Made by a program: the position numbers and the translations under genes
The notes under the pieces: generated by a model
The model's database searches: none
What the model was told of the DNA's origin: nothing
Seen by the model: the letters and a program-made list of their open reading frames with translations, nothing else
In this document: positions 1-9,216 of the stretch, piece by piece
Layout: every line of letters begins with the position of its first letter
Position numbering within the stretch: position 1 is the stretch's first letter
Origin: an uncultured Pirellula sp.
GTDB taxonomy: Bacteria > Planctomycetota > Planctomycetia > Pirellulales > Pirellulaceae
Length of the DNA: 64,000 nt
Assembly (NCBI GenBank): GCA_903892355.1
Contig: CAITIE010000091.1
Span: forward strand, 186,001 to 250,000
Direction of reading: 5' to 3'

Positions 1-303
1 CAGTTGGGTGTTCGGAGCTCCACCTCGGAAATTCACATAGAACGAATCACCATGCGCATCGCTACCGGAGTCCTCCTCGACGTAGACAGCACCAACCCAG
101 ATCGGGTCGACATTGAACATGCAACGAAGTTCCAACGACTCCAATTGCACAGACCGGGTTTTGTAAGGAGACGCGAGGGCCGCATGCAAGTAAGCACGCG
201 ATGAGGGGGCATGCGGGGCGCCGGCCAAAGCGTGGGACCTTGACTCGCTTCCGGTCCAACGTTTCCACAGGCGATAGATCGAGTCCTTTGGATTCAGGCT
301 CAT
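1..303 (-). CDS. N-terminus of a large secreted or surface protein, cut by the window edge
   Basis: The minus-strand frame from the ATG at 301-303 stays open for all 101 codons to the left edge, so the gene continues outside the window. After a basic, low-complexity leader it carries a LESLELR-C-MF motif at about residues 55-63. That matches the LExLExR-[ML]L signature that precedes the mature part of many very large planctomycete surface proteins (family knowledge). An acidic stretch follows (about residues 76-85). The start overlaps the WD40 stop codon as ATGA at 300-303, so the two genes are probably translationally coupled. The function of the missing part cannot be read. Confidence 0.72.
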   Translation of the reverse strand, partial: MSLNPKDSIYRLWKRWTGSESRSHALAGAPHAPSSRAYLHAALASPYKTRSVQLESLELRCMFNVDPIWVGAVYVEEDSGSDAHGDSFYVNFRGGAPNTQL

Positions 304-1517
304 CGTACACTCTCCTGGGCGCTGGAATCTTCGAATTGGGCGGCGACCGGGTGCATAAAGCGGCCTGCGTTATCGACTTTGGAGATCGCGTGCGCGATGT
401 TCCAGGTCCGGATCGTGGTGTCAAAGCTGCCCGAGATCAATTGCGATTGGGTCCGCCGCAGCACGCTTATCGATCCATCGTGCCCTACCAACTTGGACGC
501 AACCGTCGAATCTTTCGTGTTGATGATACGAATGGTGTTATCGCTGCCCGATACGGCAATTAATTCGTTGTCGAGTGGCGTGATCGCCAACAGTTTTCCA
601 GCGGAAAGGTCCAACTGGGATACCACCGACTTGGATGCAACATCGAATCGAATCAGTCGTCGATCTTCCGAGACGCTAAAAATGCTTTTGTCATCCGAGG
701 AAAAGCAAAGCCCTCGGATTCGGTCGAAGTGGATCGGTTGGCTCGCGTAGCTGGTGGGCTGGTCGACGTCTGTGGATGATTCGTCCGATGTTGCCTCGAT
801 CGCGGGCATTTTGCTCCCGGGCAGCTCGACGAGGCGAAGGATGCCATCTCGACCCGCAAAGGCGAGCTTGTCGTGTTGGTTTGACAGAACAAGTGCTCGA
901 ATATCCCTGCAATCGGATCGAAGGTGGACGGATAGCAAATTGCGATCGATATCAAGTCGATACACTGAATTGTGGAACCCTGCCGCAAAAAGGTCATCTT
1001 CGCTATTGAATGCTAAGGCAAACAGCGCATGGGGCACTCGGGTGCGGACCGGTTCCATCCGTCCATTATCCTGAGTGGCAATAGCGATTTTGGAGGAAGG
1101 CAAATTCCACAGGCATAGAAGTCCATCGTTTCCACACGAGGCAATACGGTTACCCTTTGGAGAGAACTCGATAAACTGCACCCAATCGCGGTGGCCCGTT
1201 AGAACGCGGATGATCTTTCCCTCGGGAATAGAAATCAAACGGATCGCATGGTCATCCCCTGCGGCGGCCATCAATGTCCCATCAGGAGAAATGGCCATCG
1301 CCGTGACCACCGGACGCTCCGATTCGTTGGGTAAAGGATCCAAGTGGAGAACGGGTGGGAGAAGATCTTCTGTCTCGCTGTTGGTTCGCGAAATCGGATC
1401 GGTCTCACCCCTTCGATCCGGAGCTTGCTGGGCAATGGAGGCGGAGAAAAGGAGTGAAAACGAAATCGCTAGGGCTTGGAAAATGGGATTCATCGTATGA
1501 ATCCTAGATGTCAGCAT
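300..1517 (-). CDS. Secreted WD40-repeat beta-propeller protein
   Basis: 405 aa. I chose the ATG at 1515-1517 because a GGGAGG ribosome-binding site lies 8 nt upstream and the protein then opens with a signal peptide (basic start, hydrophobic core at about residues 11-28, cleavage near SIAQQ). A start further out would add a polar leader before it. The body holds about seven WD-type repeats, for example around GHRDWVQFIEFSP, then CLWNL, LVGHDGSIS and TIRTWNI, enough for one seven-bladed propeller. Such proteins usually act as protein-interaction scaffolds; no catalytic residues are visible. It lies directly upstream of, and overlaps by 4 nt, the truncated surface-protein gene, which suggests a joint role at the cell envelope (inference). 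Confidence 0.82.
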   Translation of the reverse strand: MLTSRIHTMNPIFQALAISFSLLFSASIAQQAPDRRGETDPISRTNSETEDLLPPVLHLDPLPNESERPVVTAMAISPDGTLMAAAGDDHAIRLISIPEGKIIRVLTGHRDWVQFIEFSPKGNRIASCGNDGLLCLWNLPSSKIAIATQDNGRMEPVRTRVPHALFALAFNSEDDLFAAGFHNSVYRLDIDRNLLSVHLRSDCRDIRALVLSNQHDKLAFAGRDGILRLVELPGSKMPAIEATSDESSTDVDQPTSYASQPIHFDRIRGLCFSSDDKSIFSVSEDRRLIRFDVASKSVVSQLDLSAGKLLAITPLDNELIAVSGSDNTIRIINTKDSTVASKLVGHDGSISVLRRTQSQLISGSFDTTIRTWNIAHAISKVDNAGRFMHPVAAQFEDSSAQESVR

Positions 1518-1726
1518 GAAACGATCCTCCCTGACCGCCCTCGCTCGAATTAGACTATCCCCACGGTCTGTCCTATCGACAGGTCCAGGTGAGCTCTTTT
1601 GGGAATCCATTGCAGTATTGGTAGCGTGGTGAAGGGATTCCGATTGAGAGGAGTTTGCTGGCTGCAAGAAATGCTAATGCAAGCATTCGCATGGAGTTTC
1701 AAGACGGAGATCCGGAGTACTTAGTA

Positions 1727-1784
1727 AGTAGCAACACGTAGGCAGTAGCAGCACGCAGGCAGTAGCAGCACGCAGGAGTAGCGG
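1727..1784. repeat. 17-bp tandem repeat, about 3.4 copies
   Basis: The unit AGTAGCAGCACGCAGGC repeats at 1727-1743, 1744-1760 and 1761-1776, with a broken copy to 1784. It sits between the divergent WD40 and kinase genes and ends about 11 bp before the ribosome-binding site of the kinase, so it probably lies in its leader or promoter region. The outermost copy differs at two positions. The rest of the 1518-1807 gap shows no gene. Confidence 0.9.
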
Positions 1785-1807
1785 AGTTCGGAATTAGGAG
1801 AGTGTGG

Positions 1808-3262
1808 ATGGGCCGCGGGTCGTTGAGGAGCCAGTTCTTAGTTCCCTTGATTGGGACTCTCGTGCTGGTCTGCGCCTTGATCGCGTCGATCTCGTGGGTG
1901 TATGCCGATACATCGGCTCGCAAGAACATACGGATGCGATTACAAAACATCGGGGAATTGTGCCGTGCCGCTCCCTTTCCGCTTACCGAAAGTGTCTTGA
2001 AACAGATCCGTGGGTTCTCTGGGATCGACCTACTGATCTATGATCGGGCCAAGAAGGAATGGGTTGGGTCTACGGATCGGGCGCTTGTGAATGTACGGTC
2101 CGCGCTCGCACTCGTCGATCGTATAAAGACGAGCGGAAGCGGTGATGACGATACTCGTAAAGACATGTTGTTCACAGTACCGGTGGAGGGACATGCGTAT
2201 GATGCTCTAGCGCTACCGATGGGTGCTGTTTCATCGCGCTCGGAGGGGCGAGATACAATTTTGGTAGCCTTGATCGACGCGAGTGAACGGCAGCGAGCGG
2301 TACAGCAAGCGTTTTGGCTACCGGCACTCACCGGGATTTGCGCTACAATAGCGTTAGCGTTTCTCTCTGCCTCCATTGCGTCTCGGATGGTGTCACGTTT
2401 GGATCGACTGGAACGCCAAGTGAATCGCATTTCCATGGGTTCCTACGAAACCGCTGCGATCGATGGACCGCACGACGCGATTTTCAATCTCGCGGTTTCC
2501 GTCAATAAAATGAGTCAACAATTGGAGCGTGCACGCGACGAAGTGGTGCGTTCGGAACGGACACGTTTGATCACAATGATCGCGAGCGGCATGGCGCATC
2601 AATTGCGCAATAGTTTAGGGGGGGCTATCCTGTTGCTGCAAACGTTTCAGCGAAGCCATCCACACTCGGCGGAAAAACGTGCAGGAGATCTCGATGAGAT
2701 CCAAATGGCGTTGAATCAAATGCGGTTGGCGGAGGAGTCGATCCGACGGTTGATGACGATGAGTCAGCAAGGGATGGTCGTCAAAGATCGACCGATGTCG
2801 ATTTCCGAGGTTCATGATCAGCTGCGATCGTATCTCGAAGCCTTGGCAGAGCACCATAGGGTGGAATTGAGTTTTCACTGTGGACCCCATAACGCATCCT
2901 ATACGATCCGATCGGGTGAGAGTGTGGTAGGGGCGTTGCTCAATCTCATCATGAACGCAATTGAGGCTGCGGGGGCTGGGGGAACGGTCACGTGCACTTG
3001 TGGTATCGAAACAACGGGTTCGGTTGCGCAGGATTCACCCTTAGCGAGAATCTGTTGGGAGATCCGGGATTCGGGGCCGGGCCCTGCCCCCGAAATCGCA
3101 GCTACGATTCTTGAGCCTTTTGTGACATCGAAGCCTGAGGGAGTGGGGTTGGGGTTGCCGACCTCCGCTCGCATTGCTGAAAATCTAGGTGGGAGTTTAA
3201 CTTGGGTGCGCGAGCCCAATGCGACGGTATTTCGATTCTGTATCGAGGAGAAGCCAGCCTGA
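1808..3262 (+). CDS. Membrane-bound sensor histidine kinase, NtrB-like
   Basis: 484 aa. The ATG at 1808 has AGGAG about 8 nt upstream; the in-frame GTG at 1802 is too close to that site. Order of parts: transmembrane helix at about residues 9-32, a periplasmic sensor region of about 140 aa, a second helix near 170-192, a HAMP-like linker, the dimerisation domain with phospho-acceptor His264 in GMAHQLRN, and an ATPase domain with an N-box (NLIMNAIEAA), a DSGPGP G1 box and a GVGLGL G2 box. It should autophosphorylate and pass the phosphate to the regulator that starts inside its stop codon (TGATG at 3260-3264). The sensor region is unlike any domain I recognise, so the signal is unknown. Confidence 0.92.
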   Translation: MGRGSLRSQFLVPLIGTLVLVCALIASISWVYADTSARKNIRMRLQNIGELCRAAPFPLTESVLKQIRGFSGIDLLIYDRAKKEWVGSTDRALVNVRSALALVDRIKTSGSGDDDTRKDMLFTVPVEGHAYDALALPMGAVSSRSEGRDTILVALIDASERQRAVQQAFWLPALTGICATIALAFLSASIASRMVSRLDRLERQVNRISMGSYETAAIDGPHDAIFNLAVSVNKMSQQLERARDEVVRSERTRLITMIASGMAHQLRNSLGGAILLLQTFQRSHPHSAEKRAGDLDEIQMALNQMRLAEESIRRLMTMSQQGMVVKDRPMSISEVHDQLRSYLEALAEHHRVELSFHCGPHNASYTIRSGESVVGALLNLIMNAIEAAGAGGTVTCTCGIETTGSVAQDSPLARICWEIRDSGPGPAPEIAATILEPFVTSKPEGVGLGLPTSARIAENLGGSLTWVREPNATVFRFCIEEKPA

Positions 3263-4707
3263 TGAGTACAGTTTGGATCATCGACGATGAACCCGCGATC
3301 TGTTGGGCATTGAGAAAAAACCTCGAGGTTGAGAAGCACGATGTGCATGTGTACTCTTCCGCAGAGCCGGCGATTGCAGCGATTGGACGTGGGGGAGATC
3401 CCGATCTAGTGCTCCTCGATGTTCGGCTACCTGGCATGGATGGTTTGAAGGCCCTATCGGCGTTCAAAGAACGCATTCCTCAACTTCCTGTCATCATCAT
3501 GACCGCGTTTGGGGATCTAGAGACTGCGGTCAACGCCGTTCAGGGAAAGGCTTTCGAATACTTGACAAAGCCATTTGATCTCGAGGAAGCCCTGCAAACC
3601 GTTCGACGCGGGTTGTACCAAAGCCAATTGCAGATCGCATCGACATCGGATTCAACCGGGGTAACACGGAGCGGGTTGCTGCTGGGACAATCGCAAGCCA
3701 TGCAGGCGATCTATAAGCAGATTGCGATTGCTGCGAAGACGGATTCGACGGTGTTGATTGAGGGGGAACAAGGGACAGGTAAGAGTTTAGTGGCTGCGAT
3801 GATTCATCGATTTAGCAGTCGGCAAGCGAGTCCTTTTCTTCCCGCATTAACAATGACGGATCGCGACCTGGATTTCGATGCGGAATTGTTTGGAGAACGC
3901 AACAGCGATCGTTCGGTCACACTTACCCGAACAGGACTGCTGGAATTAGCCGCGGGTGGAACGGTACTCATCGAAGAGATCGGTAATCTGGCGCCGGCGA
4001 CCCAAGCGAAGTTATTGCGAGCTTTAGAGACTCGCGAGTATTATGTTGTGGGAAATTCGGAAGCGAAAGCGCTAAGTTGTCGGATGTTGTTTACGACCAC
4101 GTTGGAGTTAGAGCGGCTTATCGATGATAAAGAGATCGATTCTCGATTAGCGTCTCAGTTGGGAGTGCATCGGATACACCTTCCTTCATTGCGCGAGCAT
4201 CGTGAAGATATCCCGGAGATGGTGACGTCGTTTTTGATGGCACATCCCAACATGCGGGGTATTAAAATAACGGACCGTGCAATTCAGGAATTGCAGCAAC
4301 GCGATTGGATGATTGGGAACGTGCGGGAGTTGAAGCAAGCCTTAGAGAAATCGGCTATTGTTGCGACTGGCGGGGTGATCCAGGTAGAGGATCTACCTGA
4401 GGAACGGAATGACTTCGGAATGCGTCAGCATGGCTCGACACGCCAGGGGCAGCTCGAGGAAGCGGTCCGAAGTTGGGTGGCGGAGCGGTTGGCTGCAACT
4501 GCTTCCGAAAAGACTTTGAATCCAAGTGACCTGGGAACCACGGGCATCCTCTATGACGATTGCCTAACAGTGGTAGAGCCACCACTGCTGCGAAGCGTGC
4601 TGGAGTATTACCATGGCAACCGAGTTGCCGCAGCCTCGCATTTGGGTCTTCACCGTTCAACCTTGCGACAAAAGATGAAACGTTACGATATTGATCCGGG
4701 ACCGTAA
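3262..4707 (+). CDS. NtrC-family response regulator without a GAFTGA motif
   Basis: 481 aa. A receiver domain (residues 1-120) carries the phospho-acceptor Asp53 in LLDVRLPGMD. An AAA+ domain follows, with Walker A GEQGTGKS near residue 168 and a Walker B variant VLIEEIG. A Fis-type helix-turn-helix closes the protein (about 448-479). After ELFG (about residue 207), where sigma-54 activators have GAFTGA, this protein reads ERNSDRSVTLTRTG. The loop that contacts sigma-54 is therefore missing. By analogy with TyrR-like regulators it may work with sigma-70 or as a repressor (inference). The start overlaps the kinase stop by one base, so the pair is co-translated. Confidence 0.9.
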   Translation: MSTVWIIDDEPAICWALRKNLEVEKHDVHVYSSAEPAIAAIGRGGDPDLVLLDVRLPGMDGLKALSAFKERIPQLPVIIMTAFGDLETAVNAVQGKAFEYLTKPFDLEEALQTVRRGLYQSQLQIASTSDSTGVTRSGLLLGQSQAMQAIYKQIAIAAKTDSTVLIEGEQGTGKSLVAAMIHRFSSRQASPFLPALTMTDRDLDFDAELFGERNSDRSVTLTRTGLLELAAGGTVLIEEIGNLAPATQAKLLRALETREYYVVGNSEAKALSCRMLFTTTLELERLIDDKEIDSRLASQLGVHRIHLPSLREHREDIPEMVTSFLMAHPNMRGIKITDRAIQELQQRDWMIGNVRELKQALEKSAIVATGGVIQVEDLPEERNDFGMRQHGSTRQGQLEEAVRSWVAERLAATASEKTLNPSDLGTTGILYDDCLTVVEPPLLRSVLEYYHGNRVAAASHLGLHRSTLRQKMKRYDIDPGP

Positions 4708-4836
4708 GGAATTTGGGTTAGTAGAATGGTAGTTGCCTGATGAGCAACCCGATGATTTGATCATGCTAGTGTTCGGGGAAATCGGATTCCAGGTTCCATT
4801 CGCCAATTGCTGAAATTCGCGATACGGATGGAGGTG

Positions 4837-5301
4837 CTAGCGAACCCGAAAAAGTTTTCGAATGAGCAATAACTGTTGGTTACCGAATAACTCGACTCTT
4901 CCAATATGGCCTTTGTGTTCTGGTGGAATCTTGAAAAAGAAGGCGAACAAGAAGGTGCCGGAATCTTTTTCGTACACAAATTCCGGAGTGTAGCTCACAA
5001 TCGCGTTCTCCTGCGGATCGAGAATTTGCACGCGAACAAAGGGAGCAGTCATCCCTTCGATAATTTCTTCATCTCCGCCGAACATGAGATGAACGGGAAC
5101 CCATCCAGTAGAAACGATGGCGGGTGGCGATCCCAGTGTGCATGGCTTGTCGATTAGGACTTCCTGGATGGATACTGTACGCTTTTGGTAGTCCGGCTCA
5201 GCGTAATCGATAGCCGGTTTATCACATCCCATCCAGGAACTCCACGTCATTGCAAACAGCAACAGCATCGATACGGACGCGATGGGACGTTGGTTGTCCA
5301 T
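4837..5301 (-). CDS. Putative lipoprotein of unknown function
   Basis: 154 aa from the ATG at 5301. A hydrophobic segment ends in WMGC (Cys at about residue 25), a plausible lipobox. The frame is open up to 5403, but that longer version would run through the terminator hairpin at 5331-5374, so the shorter start is preferred. No clear ribosome-binding site precedes it. The mature part is a compact domain rich in beta strands and aromatic residues, without a family I know. It is convergent with the two-component regulator gene. Between them (4708-4836) there is only a weak dyad, GGTAGTTGC/GCAACCC, without a T-tract. Confidence 0.65.
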   Translation of the reverse strand: MDNQRPIASVSMLLLFAMTWSSWMGCDKPAIDYAEPDYQKRTVSIQEVLIDKPCTLGSPPAIVSTGWVPVHLMFGGDEEIIEGMTAPFVRVQILDPQENAIVSYTPEFVYEKDSGTFLFAFFFKIPPEHKGHIGRVELFGNQQLLLIRKLFRVR

Positions 5302-5330
5302 TTGGATGAATCCGGGAAGTTTGATAGGGA

Positions 5331-5374
5331 TAAAAAACAAGGGACACTGCGATGAGAATCGCGGTGCCCCTTGT
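5331..5374 (-). terminator. Strong intrinsic terminator with a GAGA loop
   Basis: On the minus strand a 17-bp stem (5337-5374, one mismatch and one G-U pair) closes on a tetraloop, GAGA on the plus strand at 5354-5357, and is followed at once by a run of six T (5331-5337 region). It lies about 80 nt after the stop of the small basic protein gene at 5452-5808 and ends that transcript before the lipoprotein gene. Confidence 0.88.
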
Positions 5375-5451
5375 AAGTTAAGTTCTTGCGACTTGTTTTC
5401 CAAGCGATCGTTTCGAGCTAATCGCCTGGATTGATCCGCGAGGCTGATCCT

Positions 5452-5808
5452 CTATTGGAACAACGCCGAAATCTTTTGGTAAGTTCGAATCGCTGCAACG
5501 GCATCGTCAGCCGAACCATGCAACTTGATAAAGTCCGCGGCGGCTTTGATCGACTGAACATTCAATTCTCCAACAACTGCCTTTGCAACAGTTGCCTTGC
5601 TGCCTGGCTTGCGACCGCGTTTGCTCGGCTTGCGTTTCTTTGCAGAGGCGGAACCTCGCAATGCTTGACTGACCAATGCCGGATACGCCTTGTGCCCTTG
5701 GGCAACCAAATCTTTAGCGATTTGAGTGGGGCCTAGTCCTGGATTCTTTTCCGCATACTCGCGAATAGCCTGGGACATGTTTCCGTTTTTCTTTGTACCT
5801 TTTTTCAA
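5452..5808 (-). CDS. Small basic AT-hook-like protein
   Basis: 118 aa, very rich in Lys and Ala. The first part (residues 11-50) reads like a compact helical domain, possibly helix-turn-helix-like (GLGPTQIAKDLVAQG). The middle is a basic tract with KRGRKPGSK, close to the RGRP core of AT-hooks. A short helical tail follows. The TTG at 5806-5808 has GGAG 9 nt upstream; an ATG at 5778 is the alternative. A near-consensus promoter and a strong terminator flank the gene, so it is a stand-alone and probably well-expressed unit. A nucleoid-associated or DNA-binding role is likely by composition but not proven; I do not recognise a named family. Confidence 0.75.
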   Translation of the reverse strand: MKKGTKKNGNMSQAIREYAEKNPGLGPTQIAKDLVAQGHKAYPALVSQALRGSASAKKRKPSKRGRKPGSKATVAKAVVGELNVQSIKAAADFIKLHGSADDAVAAIRTYQKISALFQ

Positions 5809-5847
5809 CGCTGCAATCTCCTGAAAGTTTACGAATGGGCAAATAGA

Positions 5848-5876
5848 AGTATAGATCGATTTATCACAAGTGACAA
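5848..5876 (-). promoter_or_regulatory. Sigma-70-type promoter of the AT-hook-like gene
   Basis: Read on the minus strand: TTGTCA (5876-5871), a spacer of exactly 17 bp, then TATACT (5853-5848). Each hexamer matches five of six consensus bases. The start point would fall near 5841, giving a leader of about 33 nt that contains the ribosome-binding site. The surrounding 5809-5984 region is AT-rich and has no gene. Confidence 0.72.
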
Positions 5877-5984
5877 ATGGAAGTCTTCCTTTTATTTTAA
5901 TCCCAAACTATTCCAACGCTTAAAGTGGTACTCGATTAGAAAAAAAATTACTACAAGCCTGTTTAACAAAGGGTTATCTGATGA

Positions 5985-7427
5985 TTAAGGATGCACATAA
6001 AAGGGGCTGGTTATCACCCAAATGCGTGGTTCATTATTCGCTCTTAGCCAAAGTTCAACCCGATAGATACCAGCGGATTCGATTTTAATATTCATGGCTT
6101 CCCCCTCCCATTCGGCGATGTTTTCTCCGTTTCGAATAATTTTCCAATGGGCGGATAATGGGGATTTTCCGACGAGTTGCAGTTCGTCGCGAAACGGTAT
6201 TTGGCTTCCGATTTCGTACTGCTTTGCGCCGGCAGGGTTTTCTTTCGAATCGCGGATCGCTACTTCGACACCTTTCGAATCCGCAAGCCAATCAAACCCC
6301 ACAAAGGTACGGCCTTGTTCCAAGGCATCCCAGACCGCATCTTTGGTGAGGTCATCGACGAGCAGGTGAGTCCCTGCGTGTCGAAGGCTGATTTCGTAAG
6401 GATCGAGCTGCATGCTAAAAACCAGATCGCCCGGTTTTGCATCTTTAGGAATCGAGAGCAGGGGGGCGACGAGGAGACGGTTTACTTTCACGAGTGGGTC
6501 TTCATTGGGATCCTCGATCGAGACTTCGGTATCGCTGGCGATTTTGATCCGGATACCAACGTTTTGATGGGCATCGTTTGCTGCGACGCCCGCATGAGGA
6601 AATTTTTGGCAGAGTTGATCCCAACGTTGTAAATAATCTTCAGGGTAGGTTTGCAGAGCTGAAAAAACCTCCTGAGGGTATTTCTTAATCAACTCTGTCG
6701 TCTTGATAATCCACAATGGATTCTTCATCGACTCGACAAGCTTCTTTTGCTTTTTAAAATCGGCGTGAGTGTTGTAAATCTCGACACCGGAGAGACCGGC
6801 GATCTCCCAATCCATCCGTTCTTCGAGATGCGATAAGAAAACATGACCGCCGCGATTGCGGACCAGTTGGGTGATTTCTTGAGAGTCGGCCGATTCGAAG
6901 GGTCTCATGCTCATCGTCGGGTAGACGAGCATGCCTTTCATCTCCGCACCTGGGATTAGGAGCACTCCATCGCGCATACCGTTATGCCCATCGAGGAAAA
7001 AGTCTTTTTCCTTTGAGGGGTGTTCGGTGAAGAGCAGAATTTCAGTTCCAACCTTCTTGGCGGCCGCAACAATGTCATCGATCTTGCCACGGCTATCGTG
7101 AGACAGTTCGGAATGGACATGAAGGTTGGCACGTACTTCGCGGTAAGGGCCGCTTCGGGGGACTTCTTTGCGTTCCGCCGCATACCGCTGGATCGCTTGT
7201 CGGGTTCCCTCGAGGTACTTTGGCCGGATCCGATCAACTGCGTCTTGGGCTTGTGCCGTGTCTTGGGCTTGTGCCGTCAAACCGGCCAGCATGCAAACCA
7301 GCGTGCAGAGCTTGGTGCGTTTCGCGATGCGGACGGTGCGCGCCAAAGCTCGTGTTTGAGCGCACTGCATTTTGCTGGTACGCGGGTTGATGATTCGCAG
7401 GAGGGAGGAGGGGATGGCGTGTTGCAT
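5985..7427 (-). CDS. Secreted PHP-domain metal-dependent phosphoesterase-like protein
   Basis: About 480 aa from the ATG at 7427; an ATG at 7370 is nearly as likely, and neither has a clear ribosome-binding site. A basic leader and hydrophobic segment (KLCTLVCMLAGLTAQAQ) form the export signal. The PHP signature starts with NLHVHSELSHDS, followed by LLFTEHPSKEKD and HVFLSHLEER, giving the His and Asp ligands expected for a metal centre. Downstream ANDAH fits a further ligand. The C-terminal 130 residues look like a beta-sandwich. Exported PHP proteins are common in planctomycetes with unknown substrates. The end of the signal region is duplicated (18 bp, 7242-7277). The gene follows glnS on the same strand. 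Confidence 0.82.
   Translation of the reverse strand: MQHAIPSSLLRIINPRTSKMQCAQTRALARTVRIAKRTKLCTLVCMLAGLTAQAQDTAQAQDAVDRIRPKYLEGTRQAIQRYAAERKEVPRSGPYREVRANLHVHSELSHDSRGKIDDIVAAAKKVGTEILLFTEHPSKEKDFFLDGHNGMRDGVLLIPGAEMKGMLVYPTMSMRPFESADSQEITQLVRNRGGHVFLSHLEERMDWEIAGLSGVEIYNTHADFKKQKKLVESMKNPLWIIKTTELIKKYPQEVFSALQTYPEDYLQRWDQLCQKFPHAGVAANDAHQNVGIRIKIASDTEVSIEDPNEDPLVKVNRLLVAPLLSIPKDAKPGDLVFSMQLDPYEISLRHAGTHLLVDDLTKDAVWDALEQGRTFVGFDWLADSKGVEVAIRDSKENPAGAKQYEIGSQIPFRDELQLVGKSPLSAHWKIIRNGENIAEWEGEAMNIKIESAGIYRVELWLRANNEPRIWVITSPFYVHP
7242..7277. repeat. 18-bp in-frame duplication in the PHP protein signal region
   Basis: GTCTTGGGCTTGTGCCGT occurs twice without a difference (7242-7259 and 7260-7277). 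It doubles a six-residue AQAQDT/AQAQDA unit next to the predicted signal peptidase site. Confidence 0.92.
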
Positions 7428-7515
7428 GGGTTCACCGCACAGGGAAGGGATGACCAAGCACCATCCGTGGCGCGGGAAGCCGTGGCGACTACAAACATCG
7501 TCACGGCAACGTCGG

Positions 7516-9216
7516 CTATTTCGCGGCTATTTTCGCCCAAGAATCGCGCAGGGTTACGATGCGATTGAAGACGGGTTCACCAGGTTTGGAGTCTTTTTCG
7601 TCGATGCAGAAGTAACCATTGCGCTCGAATTGCACGCGTGTGCCTGGTGGCAGGGTAGCGAGTGCAGGTTCGATAACAGCGGTAATGGTGGTGACGCTGT
7701 TGGGATTGATGTTGTCGAGGAATGTTTTTCCTTCGGCGGCTTCTTCGGGGGATTCCGACTGGAACAGTCGGTCGTAGAGGCGCACTTCGACGCAGTGTGC
7801 TGTCGAGGCGCTCACCCAATGGATGGTACCTTTGACCTTACGTTCGCTCGCGGAACCACTACCGCTGCGGGTCTCGGGGTCGTAGGAGCATTTGAGTTCG
7901 ACGACTTTGCCCGAAGCATCTTTAATCACTTCATCGCATTTGATGATGTACGCATAGCGGAGTCGGACTTCGCCACCTGGTTTGAGCCGAAAGAACTTCG
8001 AGGGTGGATTTTCCATGAAATCCTCACGTTCGATGTACAAGGTGCGAGAGAAGGGCAGGGATCGAGTGCCTGCGGTCGGATCTTCGGGATTGTTGACCGC
8101 TTCGAGTTCCTCGGTTTGCCCGTCCGGATAATTCGTGAGTGTGACTTTGATCGGATCGAGGATCGCCATGTAGCGGTTGGCGATTTTGTTCAAGTGATCG
8201 CGCACTGCGTTTTCCAGGACTAGGACATCGATGGTCCCATTGAAGCGAGCAACGCCGATGGTTTCGCAGAAGTTGCGGATACTTTCTGGCGTGTAGCCTC
8301 GACGACGCAAGCCGCTGATCGTTGGCATGCGGGGGTCATCCCAACCGGCAACATGTCCTTCGGTGACCAGTTGCAGCAACTTGCGTTTGCTCATGACCGT
8401 ATACGAGAGATTGAGTCGAGCGAATTCGATTTGGCGAGGGTGGAAGATCCGGAGCGTTTTGCAGAACCAATCGTAAAGCGGGCGATGGTTCTCGAACTCG
8501 AGCGTGCAAATCGAATGCGTGATGCCTTCGATGGAGTCCGATTGGCCGTGCGCCCAATCGTACATCGGATAGATGCACCAATCGTCACCCGTCCGATGGT
8601 GATGCGAGAACATGATGCGATATAGGACTGGATCGCGCAGGTTGAAATTGGGAGCGGCCATATCGATCTTGGCTCGAAGAGTCCGAGTCCCTTCGGGGAA
8701 CTCACCTCGTTTCATGCGTTCTAAGAGGTCGAGGTTTTCTTCGGCTGAGCGGTCTCGGAAGGGGCTGTTGCGGCCGGGCTCGGTGAGGGTGCCGCGGTAT
8801 TCACGCATTTGCTCCGCGTTCAAATCGCAAACATAGGCGTGGCCTTCGCGGACCAATTGGACGGCCCAGTCATGCAATTGCTGAAAGTAGTCGGAGGCGT
8901 AGAACAAACCGTCCCAGTGGAAACCGAGCCACTTGACGTCGGTCATGATCGAATCGACGTATTCCTGGCTTTCTTTGCTAGGATTGGTGTCGTCAAACCG
9001 AAGATTGCATTTACCATCGTACCGCTGCGCTAGCCCAAAGTTCAGGCAGATACTTTTGGCGTGCCCGATATGGAGGTAGCCGTTCGGTTCTGGCGGAAAA
9101 CGAGTTTGGATCGAGCGTCCCTGCAAGGAGGCTTTGCTGGCAAAATCTCGCTCGACCTCGACTTGGATAAAGTTCTTGTGGTCGGATTCGTTTGGGGTTT
9201 CCGCTGGTTGATTCAC
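7516..9216 (-). CDS. glnS: Glutaminyl-tRNA synthetase
   Basis: 566 aa, normal length for a bacterial GlnRS. It charges tRNA-Gln with glutamine in the cytoplasm. The class I HIGH motif is at residues 49-52 (YLHIGHAKS), the Rossmann fold follows with FDDTNP, and the second signature appears as VMSKRKL near residue 275. The C-terminal two beta-barrels for the anticodon are complete ([17 protein letters not shown]). The start is the ATG at 9216. rsmG runs the other way from 9357, so the 140-nt gap should carry both promoters. Having GlnRS points to direct glutaminylation rather than only the transamidation route. Confidence 0.97.
   Translation of the reverse strand: MNQPAETPNESDHKNFIQVEVERDFASKASLQGRSIQTRFPPEPNGYLHIGHAKSICLNFGLAQRYDGKCNLRFDDTNPSKESQEYVDSIMTDVKWLGFHWDGLFYASDYFQQLHDWAVQLVREGHAYVCDLNAEQMREYRGTLTEPGRNSPFRDRSAEENLDLLERMKRGEFPEGTRTLRAKIDMAAPNFNLRDPVLYRIMFSHHHRTGDDWCIYPMYDWAHGQSDSIEGITHSICTLEFENHRPLYDWFCKTLRIFHPRQIEFARLNLSYTVMSKRKLLQLVTEGHVAGWDDPRMPTISGLRRRGYTPESIRNFCETIGVARFNGTIDVLVLENAVRDHLNKIANRYMAILDPIKVTLTNYPDGQTEELEAVNNPEDPTAGTRSLPFSRTLYIEREDFMENPPSKFFRLKPGGEVRLRYAYIIKCDEVIKDASGKVVELKCSYDPETRSGSGSASERKVKGTIHWVSASTAHCVEVRLYDRLFQSESPEEAAEGKTFLDNINPNSVTTITAVIEPALATLPPGTRVQFERNGYFCIDEKDSKPGEPVFNRIVTLRDSWAKIAAK

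Noticed and set aside
7372-8223. 283-codon plus-strand frame across the glnS and PHP genes
   Set aside because: It runs through two clear minus-strand genes and shows no domain; it is a codon-bias shadow.
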